Counted from the first letter of the stretch, positions 51,548 through 59,513 are shown. The stretch is 64,000 nt of DNA from Streptomyces sp. CA-278952 (GCF_028747205.1 NZ_CP112880.1:7785501-7849500), one strand, 5' to 3'. The notes: generated by a model from the sequence alone, not told the origin. Translations and numbers: made by a program.

Positions 51548-52819
51548 ATGCCCGAACGCCGTCGCATCCGCTCCCTGGCCGACCCCTTCCGCGCCCCGCG
51601 CACCCCTGCCGACCCGGCATTCTGGCGCAGCCCCGTGCGGGGAGTGCGCTTCACCGCCGTGCTCGGCGTCATCCTGCTCGCCGGACTCACCCTGCTGTTC
51701 GTCACCGGTCTGCTCTCGTACGCGGCCTACAACCCCGACCTGAACCGGGTCAACGACAAGACCCCGGGCAAGGGGTGGCTCGGCTTCTACCTGTTCTCCT
51801 GGCCGACCGGCCCGCACTGGCTCTACCGGCTGACCCAGGGCCTGCACGTCACCGTCGGCATCGTGCTCGTGCCCGTCCTGCTCGCCAAGCTCTGGTCCGT
51901 GGTCCCCCGGCTCTTCGCGCTGCCGCCCGCCCGCTCCGTGGGCCATGCCCTGGAGCGGATCTCGCTGCTGCTGCTCGTGGGCGGGGCGCTGTTCGAGTTC
52001 CTCACCGGACTGCTCAACATCCAGCTGGACTACCTCTTCCCCGGGTCGTTCTACACCCTGCACTTCTACGGGGCCTGGGTCTTCCTCGCCGGGTTCGTCA
52101 CCCATGTGGCGCTCAAGACGCCCCAGGCCGTACGGGTGTTGCGAGGCGGCATCCCGCGCGGCGGACCGGACACCCTCGCCGCCCCCGACCCGCTGCCCGC
52201 CACCCTGTCCCGGCGCGGCGCACTGGCCCTCGTGGGGGCCGGTTCGCTCCTTCTGCTGGTCACCTCGGCCGGTCGCAGTTTCGACGGGCCGCTGCGCCGC
52301 ATCGCGCTCCTCACCCCGCGCGGCGGCACCGACCCGGGGGCCGGCCCGAACGCCTTCCAGATCAACAAGACCGCCGCCGCCGTACGGATCAGGCCCGCCG
52401 ACACCGGTGAGCGCTGGCGGCTGACGGTACGGGGGCCGGCCGGGGAGTTCCGCTTCTCCCGGGCCGAGCTGCTGGCCATGGAACAGCACGGCGCCGCGCT
52501 CCCGATCGCCTGCGTGGAGGGCTGGTCGACCTCGGACCAGCGGTGGCGCGGAGTGCGGCTCTCCGACCTGGCGGCGCTCGCCGGATACCCGGGCCGGCCG
52601 CCGGGCGTGTTCGTCGAGTCGCTCCAGCGCAGCGGCTCGTTCCGCAAGGCCGCACTCCGCGACAACCAGGTCCGCGACGGCCGCTCGCTGCTGGCGCTGG
52701 AGGTGAACGGCGCACCGCTGTCGCCCGACCACGGCTACCCGGCCAGGATCATCGTCCCCGCCGTGCCCGGGGTGCTGAACACCAAGTGGGTCGAGACCCT
52801 GACGTTCGGAGAGCTGTGA
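51548..52819 (+). CDS. Membrane-anchored molybdopterin oxidoreductase, sulfite oxidase fold
   Basis: A 423-residue protein. The N-terminal ~225 residues form four or five membrane helices with spaced histidines (GPHWLYRLTQGLHVTVGIVL, SFYTLHFYGAWVFLAGFVTHVALK), resembling a cytochrome-b561-type haem domain. The C-terminal ~170 residues form the sulfite-oxidase Mo-cofactor fold. The invariant Cys ligand is in LPIACVEGWS (~316-325), followed by WRGVRLSDLAALAG and the TKWVETLTF end. It probably transfers electrons between a periplasmic-side substrate and the quinone pool; the substrate is unknown. TGATG overlap with the next gene shows coupling. Confidence 0.88.
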   Translation: MPERRRIRSLADPFRAPRTPADPAFWRSPVRGVRFTAVLGVILLAGLTLLFVTGLLSYAAYNPDLNRVNDKTPGKGWLGFYLFSWPTGPHWLYRLTQGLHVTVGIVLVPVLLAKLWSVVPRLFALPPARSVGHALERISLLLLVGGALFEFLTGLLNIQLDYLFPGSFYTLHFYGAWVFLAGFVTHVALKTPQAVRVLRGGIPRGGPDTLAAPDPLPATLSRRGALALVGAGSLLLLVTSAGRSFDGPLRRIALLTPRGGTDPGAGPNAFQINKTAAAVRIRPADTGERWRLTVRGPAGEFRFSRAELLAMEQHGAALPIACVEGWSTSDQRWRGVRLSDLAALAGYPGRPPGVFVESLQRSGSFRKAALRDNQVRDGRSLLALEVNGAPLSPDHGYPARIIVPAVPGVLNTKWVETLTFGEL

Positions 52820-53346
52820 TGTCCACCCGAGCCGTACCGCCCGCGTCCGCCGGCCCCCGCCGTCCGCGTTTCTCGCCGCGCCGCCCGTACGGCGAGGGCC
52901 CCCTCCACCTGCTGCTGCTCACCGCCACGTTCTGCCTGGCCGGCTACGCGGGCGTACGGCTGCTGGACGGGGACACCGTCGGCGTGCTGCTCTGGTTCGC
53001 GGGGTCGGCCGTCCTGCACGACCTGGTGCTGCTGCCGGTGTACGCGGGGGCCGACCGGGCGCTGCGCGCCGCGTTCGGCCCCCGGCCGGCCCTGGTGAAC
53101 TTCGTCCGGGTGCCGGCGTTCCTCTCCGGACTGCTCCTGCTGATCTGGTTCCCGCTGATCGCCCGGCGCACCGAACGGCGGTACGAGGCCGCCGCCGGCA
53201 CCTCCCCGGACGTCTACTTCGGCAACTGGCTGCTGATCACCGGCGCGCTGTTCGCGCTCTCCGCGCTCTGGCTGCTGGCCCGGGCGCTCCGCTCCCGTAC
53301 GGGCCGGCGCAGCGAGACGAAGGTCCGCCCCTCCGCGCCCCACTGA
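52819..53346 (+). CDS. Small membrane protein coupled to the molybdopterin enzyme
   Basis: A 175-residue protein with about four hydrophobic segments (LLLLTATFCLAGYAGVRLL, VGVLLWFAGSAVLHDLVLLPVYAGA, VPAFLSGLLLLIWFPLI, WLLITGALFALSALWLLAR). Its ATG shares an A with the upstream TGA. Coupling suggests it is a partner subunit of the oxidoreductase. The last 133 bases overlap the convergent methyltransferase gene. No family function known. Confidence 0.75.
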   Translation: MSTRAVPPASAGPRRPRFSPRRPYGEGPLHLLLLTATFCLAGYAGVRLLDGDTVGVLLWFAGSAVLHDLVLLPVYAGADRALRAAFGPRPALVNFVRVPAFLSGLLLLIWFPLIARRTERRYEAAAGTSPDVYFGNWLLITGALFALSALWLLARALRSRTGRRSETKVRPSAPH

Positions 53347-54095
53347 TCGGCCGTGAGCCAGCCGCCGGCCCGGGCGTGCCGCAGCAGGGCAGGCGTCCCG
53401 ATCCGCGCCCACGGGAACGGCTCGGCGTCGCGCGCGGAGGCGGGGGCGGTCCTTCCGTCCGTTCCGTCCCGGCCGTCGTCGAGACGGACCCGGACCCGTT
53501 CGTCCACGTCGACGGGGGCGGTCTCGGCGATCAACAGCCCGCCGACGCCGAGCAGATCGGCCGCCCGGTCCAGCAGGGCGGCCGGATCGCCCCCGATGCC
53601 GATGTTGCCGTCGAGGAGCAGAAGGGTGCCCCAACAGCCCTCCCCGGGCAGCGGGTCGAACACGCTGCGGAGCAGAGCGGCGCCGCCCAGCCCGCGCGTG
53701 CGGGCCACCGCCGCTTCGCTGACATCGATGCCCAGCGCCCGGTGTCCGAGCGAGGCCAGCTCCGCCACCAGCCGCCCCGGCCCGCAGCCGATGTCCAGCA
53801 CCGGCCCCTCGCACCGGTGCAGCGCGGACAGGTCGGCGGAGCCCGCGTCGGAGCACCAGCGCTCGACGTCCAGCGGCAGCAGCCAGCCGTCGTTGCGGCG
53901 CAGGAACAGCGGACCGCGGCCGGTGCGCAGGGCGTTGGCGTACGGGTCGGCGCCCCACGGAGCGGTGCGGACCGGGGCGGCGCCGGGGGCATCCGTGGAG
54001 CCGAAGGCCGCTCCGTGGGCGTGGGCGTCCGGGGCCTCGACGCGGTCGGCCGGGGCCGGGGAGGCGAGCCCGGACGAGGGCACGGTCGTACTCAT
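53214..54095 (-). CDS. Class I SAM-dependent methyltransferase
   Basis: A 293-residue protein. VLDIGCGPGRLVAELASLGHRALGIDVSEAAVARTRGLG (~98-136) is motif I and the acidic loop that bind S-adenosylmethionine. LLLLDGNIGIGGDPAALLDRAADLLGVGGLLIAET is the post-I/IV region. The first ~70 residues are low-complexity. Substrate unknown; in this cluster a glycan or lipid is plausible. ATG at 54095 overlaps the DUF2064 stop, so it is the third gene of a GT2-DUF2064-methyltransferase operon. The last ~35 residues (RPVRERSARASSQSAESA...) read through the opposing gene and look non-conserved. Confidence 0.88.
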   Translation of the reverse strand: MSTTVPSSGLASPAPADRVEAPDAHAHGAAFGSTDAPGAAPVRTAPWGADPYANALRTGRGPLFLRRNDGWLLPLDVERWCSDAGSADLSALHRCEGPVLDIGCGPGRLVAELASLGHRALGIDVSEAAVARTRGLGGAALLRSVFDPLPGEGCWGTLLLLDGNIGIGGDPAALLDRAADLLGVGGLLIAETAPVDVDERVRVRLDDGRDGTDGRTAPASARDAEPFPWARIGTPALLRHARAGGWLTADQWGAEGRTFVSLRRPVRERSARASSQSAESANSAPVISSQLPK

Positions 54096-54739
54096 CGCAC
54101 CCCCGCCCCGGTCAGCCGGCCGAGCGCCGCGGCGAACCGGCCGCCCGGCGCCGCCGACGCGACCCGGTGGGCGTCGGCAGCGGTGTCCACGTCGACCAGT
54201 ACCGGCAGATCGCGCACGGCGAGCCCCGCCTCCACCAGTCTGCGCCGCTGCACCGCACCCGTATCCGGGACGGACATCGGCACCCCGCGCAACAGGGCCG
54301 GATCGGGATCCGCCAGGCCCAGGGCCCAGAAGCCGCCGTCCTCGGCCGGACCGAACCAGGCCCCGACGTCATCCCAGCCGCCCGGGGCGAGAGCGGGGGC
54401 GAGCAGATCGGACGTGATCTGCGGGGTGTCCATGCCGACCAGGAGGGCCGGCCCCGTACACCCGCCGAAGGCCGCGGCGAGACGCTCGTCGAGACCGCCC
54501 GCGCTCTGCGGCACCACCTCGAAGCCCGGGGGCACCCAGGGGCCCGGCCGCCCGTCGAGGACCAGGACACGCCGCCGGGCGGGCAGGGCGAGCACGGCGT
54601 CCAGGGTGTCCGCGAGTGCCGCGGCGGCGAGCTCGGCGGCCTCGGCGGGGGAGAAGGGTGGGCAGAGCCGGGTCTTGACCCGCCCCGCCACCGGCTCTTT
54701 CGCGATGACCAGGAGCTCCGTGGGCCCGTACGCGCTCAT
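54092..54739 (-). CDS. DUF2064 family nucleotidyl/glycosyltransferase-fold protein
   Basis: A 215-residue protein. LLVIAKEPVAGRVKTRLCPPFSPAEAAELAAAALADTLDAVL is the DUF2064 start, resembling the P-loop-like G-x-x-K-T-R-L of nucleotidyltransferases. GMDTPQITSDLLAPAL supplies a D-x-P/T motif and GPAEDGGFWALGL another. The family is annotated as a glycosyltransferase or guanylyltransferase-like protein; activity here is unproven. It overlaps both neighbours by four bases, so the three genes are tightly coupled. Confidence 0.86.
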   Translation of the reverse strand: MSAYGPTELLVIAKEPVAGRVKTRLCPPFSPAEAAELAAAALADTLDAVLALPARRRVLVLDGRPGPWVPPGFEVVPQSAGGLDERLAAAFGGCTGPALLVGMDTPQITSDLLAPALAPGGWDDVGAWFGPAEDGGFWALGLADPDPALLRGVPMSVPDTGAVQRRRLVEAGLAVRDLPVLVDVDTAADAHRVASAAPGGRFAAALGRLTGAGVR

Positions 54740-55497
54740 CGAACCGCCTCCGTCCCCGCGCGCCGGGCCCGGTCGGATGGCCGGTCCGCCGGTGGCTCCC
54801 GCAGCACGCCGCGCATGTCGCGCACCGCCTGCCAGGTTCCGCGCCAGGTGCCGGTCACCTTCGACTTCCCGGTGCGCGGCCGGTAGGGGACGTCGCTCTC
54901 GGCGACCCGCAGTCCGGCGTCCGAGGCCCGGACCACCATCTGGAGCGGATAGCCGCTGCGCCGGTCGGTGAGGTCCAGGGCGAGCAGATCGCTCCGGCGG
55001 GCCGCCCGCAGCGGGCCGAGGTCGTGCAGGCGCAGACCGGTGCGGCGGCGCAGCATCCGGGCCAGTGCCAGATTGCCGGCGCGGGCGTGCGGCGGCCAGG
55101 CGCCCCGGCCCTCGGGGCGGCGGCGGCCGAGCAGCAGATCGCAGTCGCCGTCCGCGATCCGCCGCACGAAGCCGGTCAGCAGCGCGGGGTCCAGCGAGCC
55201 GTCGCAGTCGCAGAAGCAGACGAACTCGGCCTCGGCGGCGAGCAGCCCGGCGTGGCAGGCCGCGCCGAACCCGCGCCGTTCCTCCGTGACGACGTGCGCG
55301 CCGAGGGAGCGGGCGAGCTCGGCCGAACCGTCGGTCGAGCCGTTGTCGACCACGATCGCGCGCCAGCCGGCGGGGACGCGATCGAGCACCCAGGGCAGCG
55401 CGGCCGCCTCGTCGAGGCAGGGCAGCACGAGGTCGGCCCTGGGGAGGCCGGTGTGCGGGGCGGGCGGGAACGGAAGAGCGGCAGAAGAATCGGTCAC
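54736..55497 (-). CDS. Family 2 glycosyltransferase
   Basis: A 253-residue GT-A protein from GTG at 55497. ADLVLPCLDEAAALPWVLDRVPAGWRAIVVDNGSTDGSAELARSLGAHVVTEERRGFGAACHAGLLAA is the nucleotide-sugar binding half (D in VVDNGSTDG). FVCFCDCDGSLDP carries the D-x-D metal motif (~97-103). GRRRPEGRGAWPPHARAGN and SGYPLQMVVRA follow, as in dolichol-phosphate-mannose-synthase-like enzymes. The usual C-terminal membrane helices are absent. A longer start (ATG 55503/55506) is open, but TAGGGT at 55505-55510 lies seven bases before this GTG, which favours a leaderless start here. Confidence 0.88.
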   Translation of the reverse strand: MTDSSAALPFPPAPHTGLPRADLVLPCLDEAAALPWVLDRVPAGWRAIVVDNGSTDGSAELARSLGAHVVTEERRGFGAACHAGLLAAEAEFVCFCDCDGSLDPALLTGFVRRIADGDCDLLLGRRRPEGRGAWPPHARAGNLALARMLRRRTGLRLHDLGPLRAARRSDLLALDLTDRRSGYPLQMVVRASDAGLRVAESDVPYRPRTGKSKVTGTWRGTWQAVRDMRGVLREPPADRPSDRARRAGTEAVR

Positions 55498-55504
55498 CCG
55501 CATC

Positions 55505-55510
55505 ACCCTA
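55505..55510 (-). promoter_or_regulatory. -10 box of the glycosyltransferase operon
   Basis: On the minus strand TAGGGT lies seven bases before the GTG at 55497, the same spacing as at 51535 and 57808. It implies a leaderless transcript and decides the start codon. Confidence 0.45.
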
Positions 55511-55622
55511 CGGAGACAAGTCCGGCATTCAGGGCATCAGGTTCTTACGAAACATGGACATCGGCCGGATGGGGGGCGGTCGGCCCCGGAAGTCCCGGGG
55601 CGAGGGTGCCACAGTGGACGCC

Positions 55623-56420
55623 ATGGAGAACACCCCGCCCGCCCGGCATCCGGCGCCCGTCCCGCAGGGGGCGCGCGGCCGGGTCCTCGTCGTGGACGAC
55701 GACCCCACCGTCGCCGAGGTCGTCGTCGGCTATCTGCACCGCGCCGGCTACACCGTCGAGCAGGCCGGCGACGGTCCCACCGCGCTGGCACGGTTCGCGG
55801 CACACCGGCCCGACCTCGTCGTCCTGGACCTGATGCTCCCCGCCATGGGCGGGTTCGAGGTCTGCCGCCGGATGCGTGAGCAGGGGCCGGTCCCCGTCAT
55901 CATGCTCACCGCCCGGGGCGACGAGGAGGACCGCATCCTCGGACTGGAGACCGGCGCCGACGACTACGTCACCAAGCCGTTCAGCCCGCGCGAACTCGTC
56001 CTGCGGGTCGACTCCGTGCTGCGCCGCGCCCGGGCCGCCGTACCGGCGGACGGGGCCGGCCCGCTCTCCGGAGGCGGGCTGAGCCTCGACCCGGCGGCCC
56101 GGCAGGCCTACCGCGACGGGCGCGGACTGGCCCTGACACTGCGGGAGTTCGACCTGCTCGCCTTCCTCCTCCGGCACCCCGGGAAGGCGTTCGGGCGGGA
56201 GGAGCTGATGCGGGAGGTCTGGGGGTGGGACTTCGGCGATCTGTCGACGGTCACCGTCCACATCCGCAGACTGCGCGGCAAGGTCGAGACGGATCCCGCC
56301 CGCCCCCGGCTGATCCGCACCGTGTGGGGCGTGGGCTACCGCCTGGACGCCGAAGCGGACCGTACGGAGGAGGGTGTGGCCGCCGCCCCCGCGCCGCCGG
56401 CCGGGGGCCCTTCGCGGTGA
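55623..56420 (+). CDS. OmpR/PhoB family response regulator
   Basis: A 265-residue protein. The receiver domain (~16-130) has acidic DDD in VLVVDDDPTVAEV, the phosphoacceptor Asp in PDLVVLDLMLPAMGG and the Lys in DDYVTKPFSPRELVLRV. The C-terminal OmpR winged helix (~165-245) is LTLREFDLLAFLLRHPGKAFGREELMREVWGWDFGDLSTVTVHIRRLRGKVE...IRTVWGVGYRL. Residues from ~245 are Ala/Pro-rich. ATG at 55623 is the best start; an in-frame ATG at 55554 is possible. Its cognate kinase is reduced to a remnant just downstream. It is divergent from the glycosyltransferase operon and may regulate it. Confidence 0.93.
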   Translation: MENTPPARHPAPVPQGARGRVLVVDDDPTVAEVVVGYLHRAGYTVEQAGDGPTALARFAAHRPDLVVLDLMLPAMGGFEVCRRMREQGPVPVIMLTARGDEEDRILGLETGADDYVTKPFSPRELVLRVDSVLRRARAAVPADGAGPLSGGGLSLDPAARQAYRDGRGLALTLREFDLLAFLLRHPGKAFGREELMREVWGWDFGDLSTVTVHIRRLRGKVETDPARPRLIRTVWGVGYRLDAEADRTEEGVAAAPAPPAGGPSR

Positions 56421-56722
56421 AGAACGTCCTGCTCGTCGCGGACCGGTCGGTGAGCACGGAGTGCGGCTGACCGGCGACCGGATCGACGAGGGGCCGGTGG
56501 AGGCGGACGGTGAGGAGAGGGGCCGGTGGAGGCGGACGGCGAGGAGAAGGGCCGGGTCCTGGGCGATCTCCTGATCAACGCCATCCGCCCCACCCCGCCC
56601 GCCCCACCCCGCCCGCCCCACCCCGCCCGACGCACCGCGGCCGTCGAGGCGCACGCCGGGCGCGCCGAGGTGCGCAACGTACAGGGCGGCTGCCGCCTCT
56701 CCGTCACGCTCCCGACAGCGTG
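56421..56722 (+). pseudogene. Histidine kinase remnant downstream of the response regulator
   Basis: Two short islands survive. GRVLGDLLINAIRPTP matches the N box of a kinase ATPase domain (RVLxNLLxNAxRHTP), and VEAHAGRAEVRNVQGGCRLSVTLPTA followed by TGA matches the end of such kinases. Between them lies C-rich filler, and before them a 28-base direct repeat (GGGGCCGGTGGAGGCGGACG... at about 56489 and 56518). The sensor, dimerisation helix with the phospho-His, and the G boxes are gone. About nine tenths of the gene has been deleted. Confidence 0.65.
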
Positions 56723-57801
56723 ACGGCGCTCTCCTCCCGGCTGCCCGCCGAACCCCGCAGCGGAGCCGCCGCGAAGTCCCGCATCCCCTCGGCGAAGGAG
56801 ACCCGGGGCCGCCAGCCCAGCTCCTCGCGCAGCGCCCGCGAGTCCGCCGTGACATGGCGGACGTCCCCCAGGCGGTATTCCCCGGTCACCACCGGGTCCG
56901 GCCCGCCGTGCGCGCCGGCCAGCGCGGCGGCCATCTCCCCGATGGTGTGCGGGTCGCCGCTGCCGGTGTTGTACGCGGCGAAGGACGCGGGCCGCCGCTC
57001 CCGTACCGCCTCCAGGGCCACCGCGTTCGCCGCCGCCACGTCATGGACGTGGACGAAGTCGCGCCGCTGGCCCCCGTCCTCGTAGACCCGGGGGGCCTCG
57101 CCACGCGCCAGGGCCGAGCGGAAGAACGAGGCGACACCGGCGTACGGGGTGTCGCGCGGCATCCCCGGCCCGTACACGTTGTGGTAGCGCAGCGACACCG
57201 CCCGGCCGCCCGTCGCCCGTGCCCACGCGGCGGCGAGGTGCTCCTGGGCCAGCTTCGTCGACGCGTACACGTTGCGCGGGTCCGCGGGCGCGTCCTCGGC
57301 CACCAGACCGGGCGTCAGTTCCGCCCCGCAGTCCGGGCAGTGCGGCTCGAAGTCCCCCGCCCGCAGATCGGCCTCCGCGCGCGGTCCGGGGCGGACCGTG
57401 CCGTGCCGGGGGCAGGCGTAGCGGCCCTCGCCGTAGACGACCATCGACCCGGCCAGCACCAGGTCCCGGACCCCGGCAGCGGCCATCTCCGCCAGCAGCA
57501 CCGCCGTACCGAGGTCGTTGCACCCCACGTACAGCGGGGCGTCCGCGAAGTCCTTGCCGAGGCCGACCATGGCCGCCTGGTGGCACACGGCGTCCACCCC
57601 GACCAGCGCGTCCGCCACCACTCCCCGGTCCCGGACGTCGCCCACGAGCACCCGGTCGCCCGGCGGCACCGGCGGCGCGCCGCCGGGGTGGGCCGAGGGC
57701 AGCAGGGCGTCCAGCACCACGCTCTCGTGCCCGGCCGCGGCGAGTGCGGCGACGACATGTGACCCGATGAACCCGGCTCCGCCGGTGACCAGTACGCGCA
57801 T
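56704..57801 (-). CDS. NAD-dependent sugar-nucleotide epimerase with Cys/His insert
   Basis: A 365-residue extended SDR. MRVLVTGGAGFIGSHVV is the Gly-rich NAD loop, VLDALLP follows, the catalytic Ser is in LAGSMVVYGE (~117-126), and the Tyr-Lys pair is in VYASTK (~178-183). RYHNVYGPGMPRDTPYAGVASFF is the substrate part. An unusual insert at about 127-162 carries CPRHG (Cys130, His133) and HCPDCG (Cys155, Cys158), a pattern that could bind zinc. Probably a UDP- or GDP-sugar 4-epimerase or dehydratase. TAGCGT seven bases before the ATG suggests a leaderless mRNA. The 3' end overlaps the kinase remnant by 19 bases. Confidence 0.9.
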   Translation of the reverse strand: MRVLVTGGAGFIGSHVVAALAAAGHESVVLDALLPSAHPGGAPPVPPGDRVLVGDVRDRGVVADALVGVDAVCHQAAMVGLGKDFADAPLYVGCNDLGTAVLLAEMAAAGVRDLVLAGSMVVYGEGRYACPRHGTVRPGPRAEADLRAGDFEPHCPDCGAELTPGLVAEDAPADPRNVYASTKLAQEHLAAAWARATGGRAVSLRYHNVYGPGMPRDTPYAGVASFFRSALARGEAPRVYEDGGQRRDFVHVHDVAAANAVALEAVRERRPASFAAYNTGSGDPHTIGEMAAALAGAHGGPDPVVTGEYRLGDVRHVTADSRALREELGWRPRVSFAEGMRDFAAAPLRGSAGSREESAVTLSGA

Positions 57802-57807
57802 GACCGC

Positions 57808-57813
57808 CACGCT
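57808..57813 (-). promoter_or_regulatory. -10 box of the epimerase gene
   Basis: On the minus strand TAGCGT lies seven bases before the ATG at 57801, identical in hexamer and spacing to the box before the molybdopterin enzyme gene at 51535. Confidence 0.45.
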
Positions 57814-57888
57814 AGGGCCCGGCGAGCCGTCGGGCCGGGCGCGGCGCGCACCCGTCACGGGTCCGTAAGGAGGTGTCCGACGTCCCGG

Positions 57889-58401
57889 TCAGCGCACCCG
57901 CTGGCCGGGGGCCGCGTCGAGCCGCACGAAGGGGATGGCGCGGCCGGCCCGCCGGTAGGCGTCCGCGCTGCCGTCGGCGACGTCGAACCCCAGGAAGGCG
58001 CACAGCCGACGGGCGGTGCGGGGGTGGGCGGGGGCGTAGCGGGCCATGATCTCGCCGCCCTCGTCCGCGCTCGGGAAATGGGCGGTGACGGCGTAGTGGC
58101 GGTTGCCGACCTGGATCGTGGTCTTCGGCGAGGCACGCAGGTTGCGGTACCAGGCGGCCTGGGGGCCGAAACCGGAGGCCAGAAACCAGGTTCCCTCCCC
58201 GCGGTCGTGCGCAACGACCTCCAGGGCCACCCGTCGGTCCAGGCCGCTGTTCCGGCCGGTGTGGTGCAGGAGCAGCAAGCGCCGGCCGAAGACCGGGCCG
58301 AGGCCCACGCGGTAGAAGGCGATGGGCAGGCGGGCGAGGCGTCGCCGCCAGCCGCGCGGCAGGGGCGGACGGCTGGGGCCGGTGTGTTGTCGTGGCGTCA
58401 T
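57889..58401 (-). CDS. Deazaflavin (F420)-dependent nitroreductase family protein
   Basis: A 170-residue protein of the Ddn/DUF385 split-barrel family. RLPIAFYRVGLGPVFGRRLLLLHHTGRNSGLDRRVALEVVAHDRGEGTWFLASGFGPQAAWYRNLRASPKTTIQVGNRHYAV contains the F420-binding core (TGRxSG...R, WYxNL). Members reduce quinones or nitroaromatics with reduced F420. AGGAGG lies eight bases before the ATG at 58401 (GTG at 58404 also in frame). It is divergent from a MarR regulator, with a shared operator between them. Confidence 0.9.
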   Translation of the reverse strand: MTPRQHTGPSRPPLPRGWRRRLARLPIAFYRVGLGPVFGRRLLLLHHTGRNSGLDRRVALEVVAHDRGEGTWFLASGFGPQAAWYRNLRASPKTTIQVGNRHYAVTAHFPSADEGGEIMARYAPAHPRTARRLCAFLGFDVADGSADAYRRAGRAIPFVRLDAAPGQRVR

Positions 58402-58467
58402 CACAACGCCTCCTCTGGACGCGAACGGGAGTCGGCGGCACAGCGGGCCCCGGCTCGACTCTTAGCC

Positions 58468-58484
58468 TGTGCAATCTTTGCACA
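58468..58484. promoter_or_regulatory. Inverted repeat TGTGCAA-TCT-TTGCACA
   Basis: Perfect 7-bp arms with a three-base spacer lie in the AT-rich centre of the divergent promoter region, 67 bases from the Ddn-type start and 72 from the MarR start. Arm length and spacing suit a MarR dimer. It probably controls both genes. Confidence 0.65.
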
Positions 58485-58555
58485 GTCTAAATCCAGGAGA
58501 CGTGGAAGACCGAGGGGCGGTCCACGCCCTGCCGGGAGCAGGGTAGAAAGGTGCC

Positions 58556-59086
58556 ATGGCCAGGAAGCCGGCTCCTGCGGAGCGCATGGACGATGTGGAC
58601 GCCGTGACCGGGGCGGTGCTGACGGCATCCCGGCTGCTGGTCGCGGTGTCGGCGCGCTCGCTGGCGGACGTCGAGGAGCGGGTGACGCTGCCGCAGTTCC
58701 GGATGCTGGTGGTGCTGTCCTCGCGGGGTGACACCAAGCTCGTGGCGCTGGCGGAGCTGCTGGGAGTGGCGCCGTCGACGGCGATGCGCATGGTCGACCG
58801 GCTGATCGCGGCGGGCCTCGCGGACCGGCAGACCAATCCGGACAACCGCCGGGAGACGCTGCTCCGGCTCACGGAGGAGGGGCGTCGCACGGTCGAGAAC
58901 GTCACCGCGCGTCGACGTCAGGAGATCGCGTCGATCGTCGAGCGCCTGGCTCCGCACCAGCGGACGGCGCTCGTCGAAGCGCTCACCGACTTCAACCGGG
59001 CGGGAGGCGAGCCGCCGGCCCCGCTGCCGGACGAAGGCGCCGGACCGCACCCCCTGGGCTGGGGCGACGCGACGACGGCGGGCTGA
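58556..59086 (+). CDS. MarR family transcriptional regulator
   Basis: A 176-residue protein. VTLPQFRMLVVLSSRGDTKLVALAELLGVAPSTAMRMVDRLIAAGLADRQTNPDNRRETLLRLTEEGRRTVENV (~42-115) is the MarR winged helix with its wing Asp-Arg (DNRRE). Flanking helices form the dimer, and the C-terminal ~30 residues are Pro/Gly-rich. It probably senses a phenolic or oxidising compound and controls itself and the divergent F420-dependent enzyme through the repeat at 58468. ATG at 58556. Confidence 0.92.
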   Translation: MARKPAPAERMDDVDAVTGAVLTASRLLVAVSARSLADVEERVTLPQFRMLVVLSSRGDTKLVALAELLGVAPSTAMRMVDRLIAAGLADRQTNPDNRRETLLRLTEEGRRTVENVTARRRQEIASIVERLAPHQRTALVEALTDFNRAGGEPPAPLPDEGAGPHPLGWGDATTAG

Positions 59087-59258
59087 CCGGCCGGCCGCGA
59101 TCCGTCGGCGCCCTGCCCCGCGGGCGGGCGGTGGTCCTTCCGGACGTGCTCGCCACGGACATCACCCATATGGTTGCACCTTGAACAATTCATGTCGTGA
59201 GAGAGGAGCGTTCCCTTGAGCGATCGGCCGGTGGGCGACATGGCGGGCGAGCGGCCGG

Positions 59259-59513
59259 ATGCCTGGGATGGCGCTGGACGCCATCCTGGACGGCGTGCCG
59301 TTCGTCGCGGTGGGTGCTCTGGTGGGCGCGAAGCGGGACGCCTTCTACCGCCTGAGGCGAGGCAACCTCCGGCTCGGCGCGCTCTTCGGCGCGGCGCAGA
59401 GCGCGCGCCGCCGGACCATGGCGCCGGGCCGGAAGAAGAAGGCGGAGCTCAAGGGGTATCGGCTGGTCCGCATCGATGCCCCGCCGGCGCCGGGCGCCGA
59501 CCCGGTCCGCTGA
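59259..59513 (+). CDS. Small basic protein of unknown function
   Basis: An 84-residue frame (or 81 from ATG at 59268): MALDAILDGVPFVAVGALVG, AKRDAFYRLRRGNLRLGALF, GAAQSARRRTM, then a Lys/Arg-rich end. It has coding-like third positions but no recognisable family. A good GAGAGGAG lies before a TTG at 59216 in another frame, so either the gene starts there with a frameshift or this ORF has a weak start. Low confidence that it is translated. Confidence 0.4.
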   Translation: MPGMALDAILDGVPFVAVGALVGAKRDAFYRLRRGNLRLGALFGAAQSARRRTMAPGRKKKAELKGYRLVRIDAPPAPGADPVR

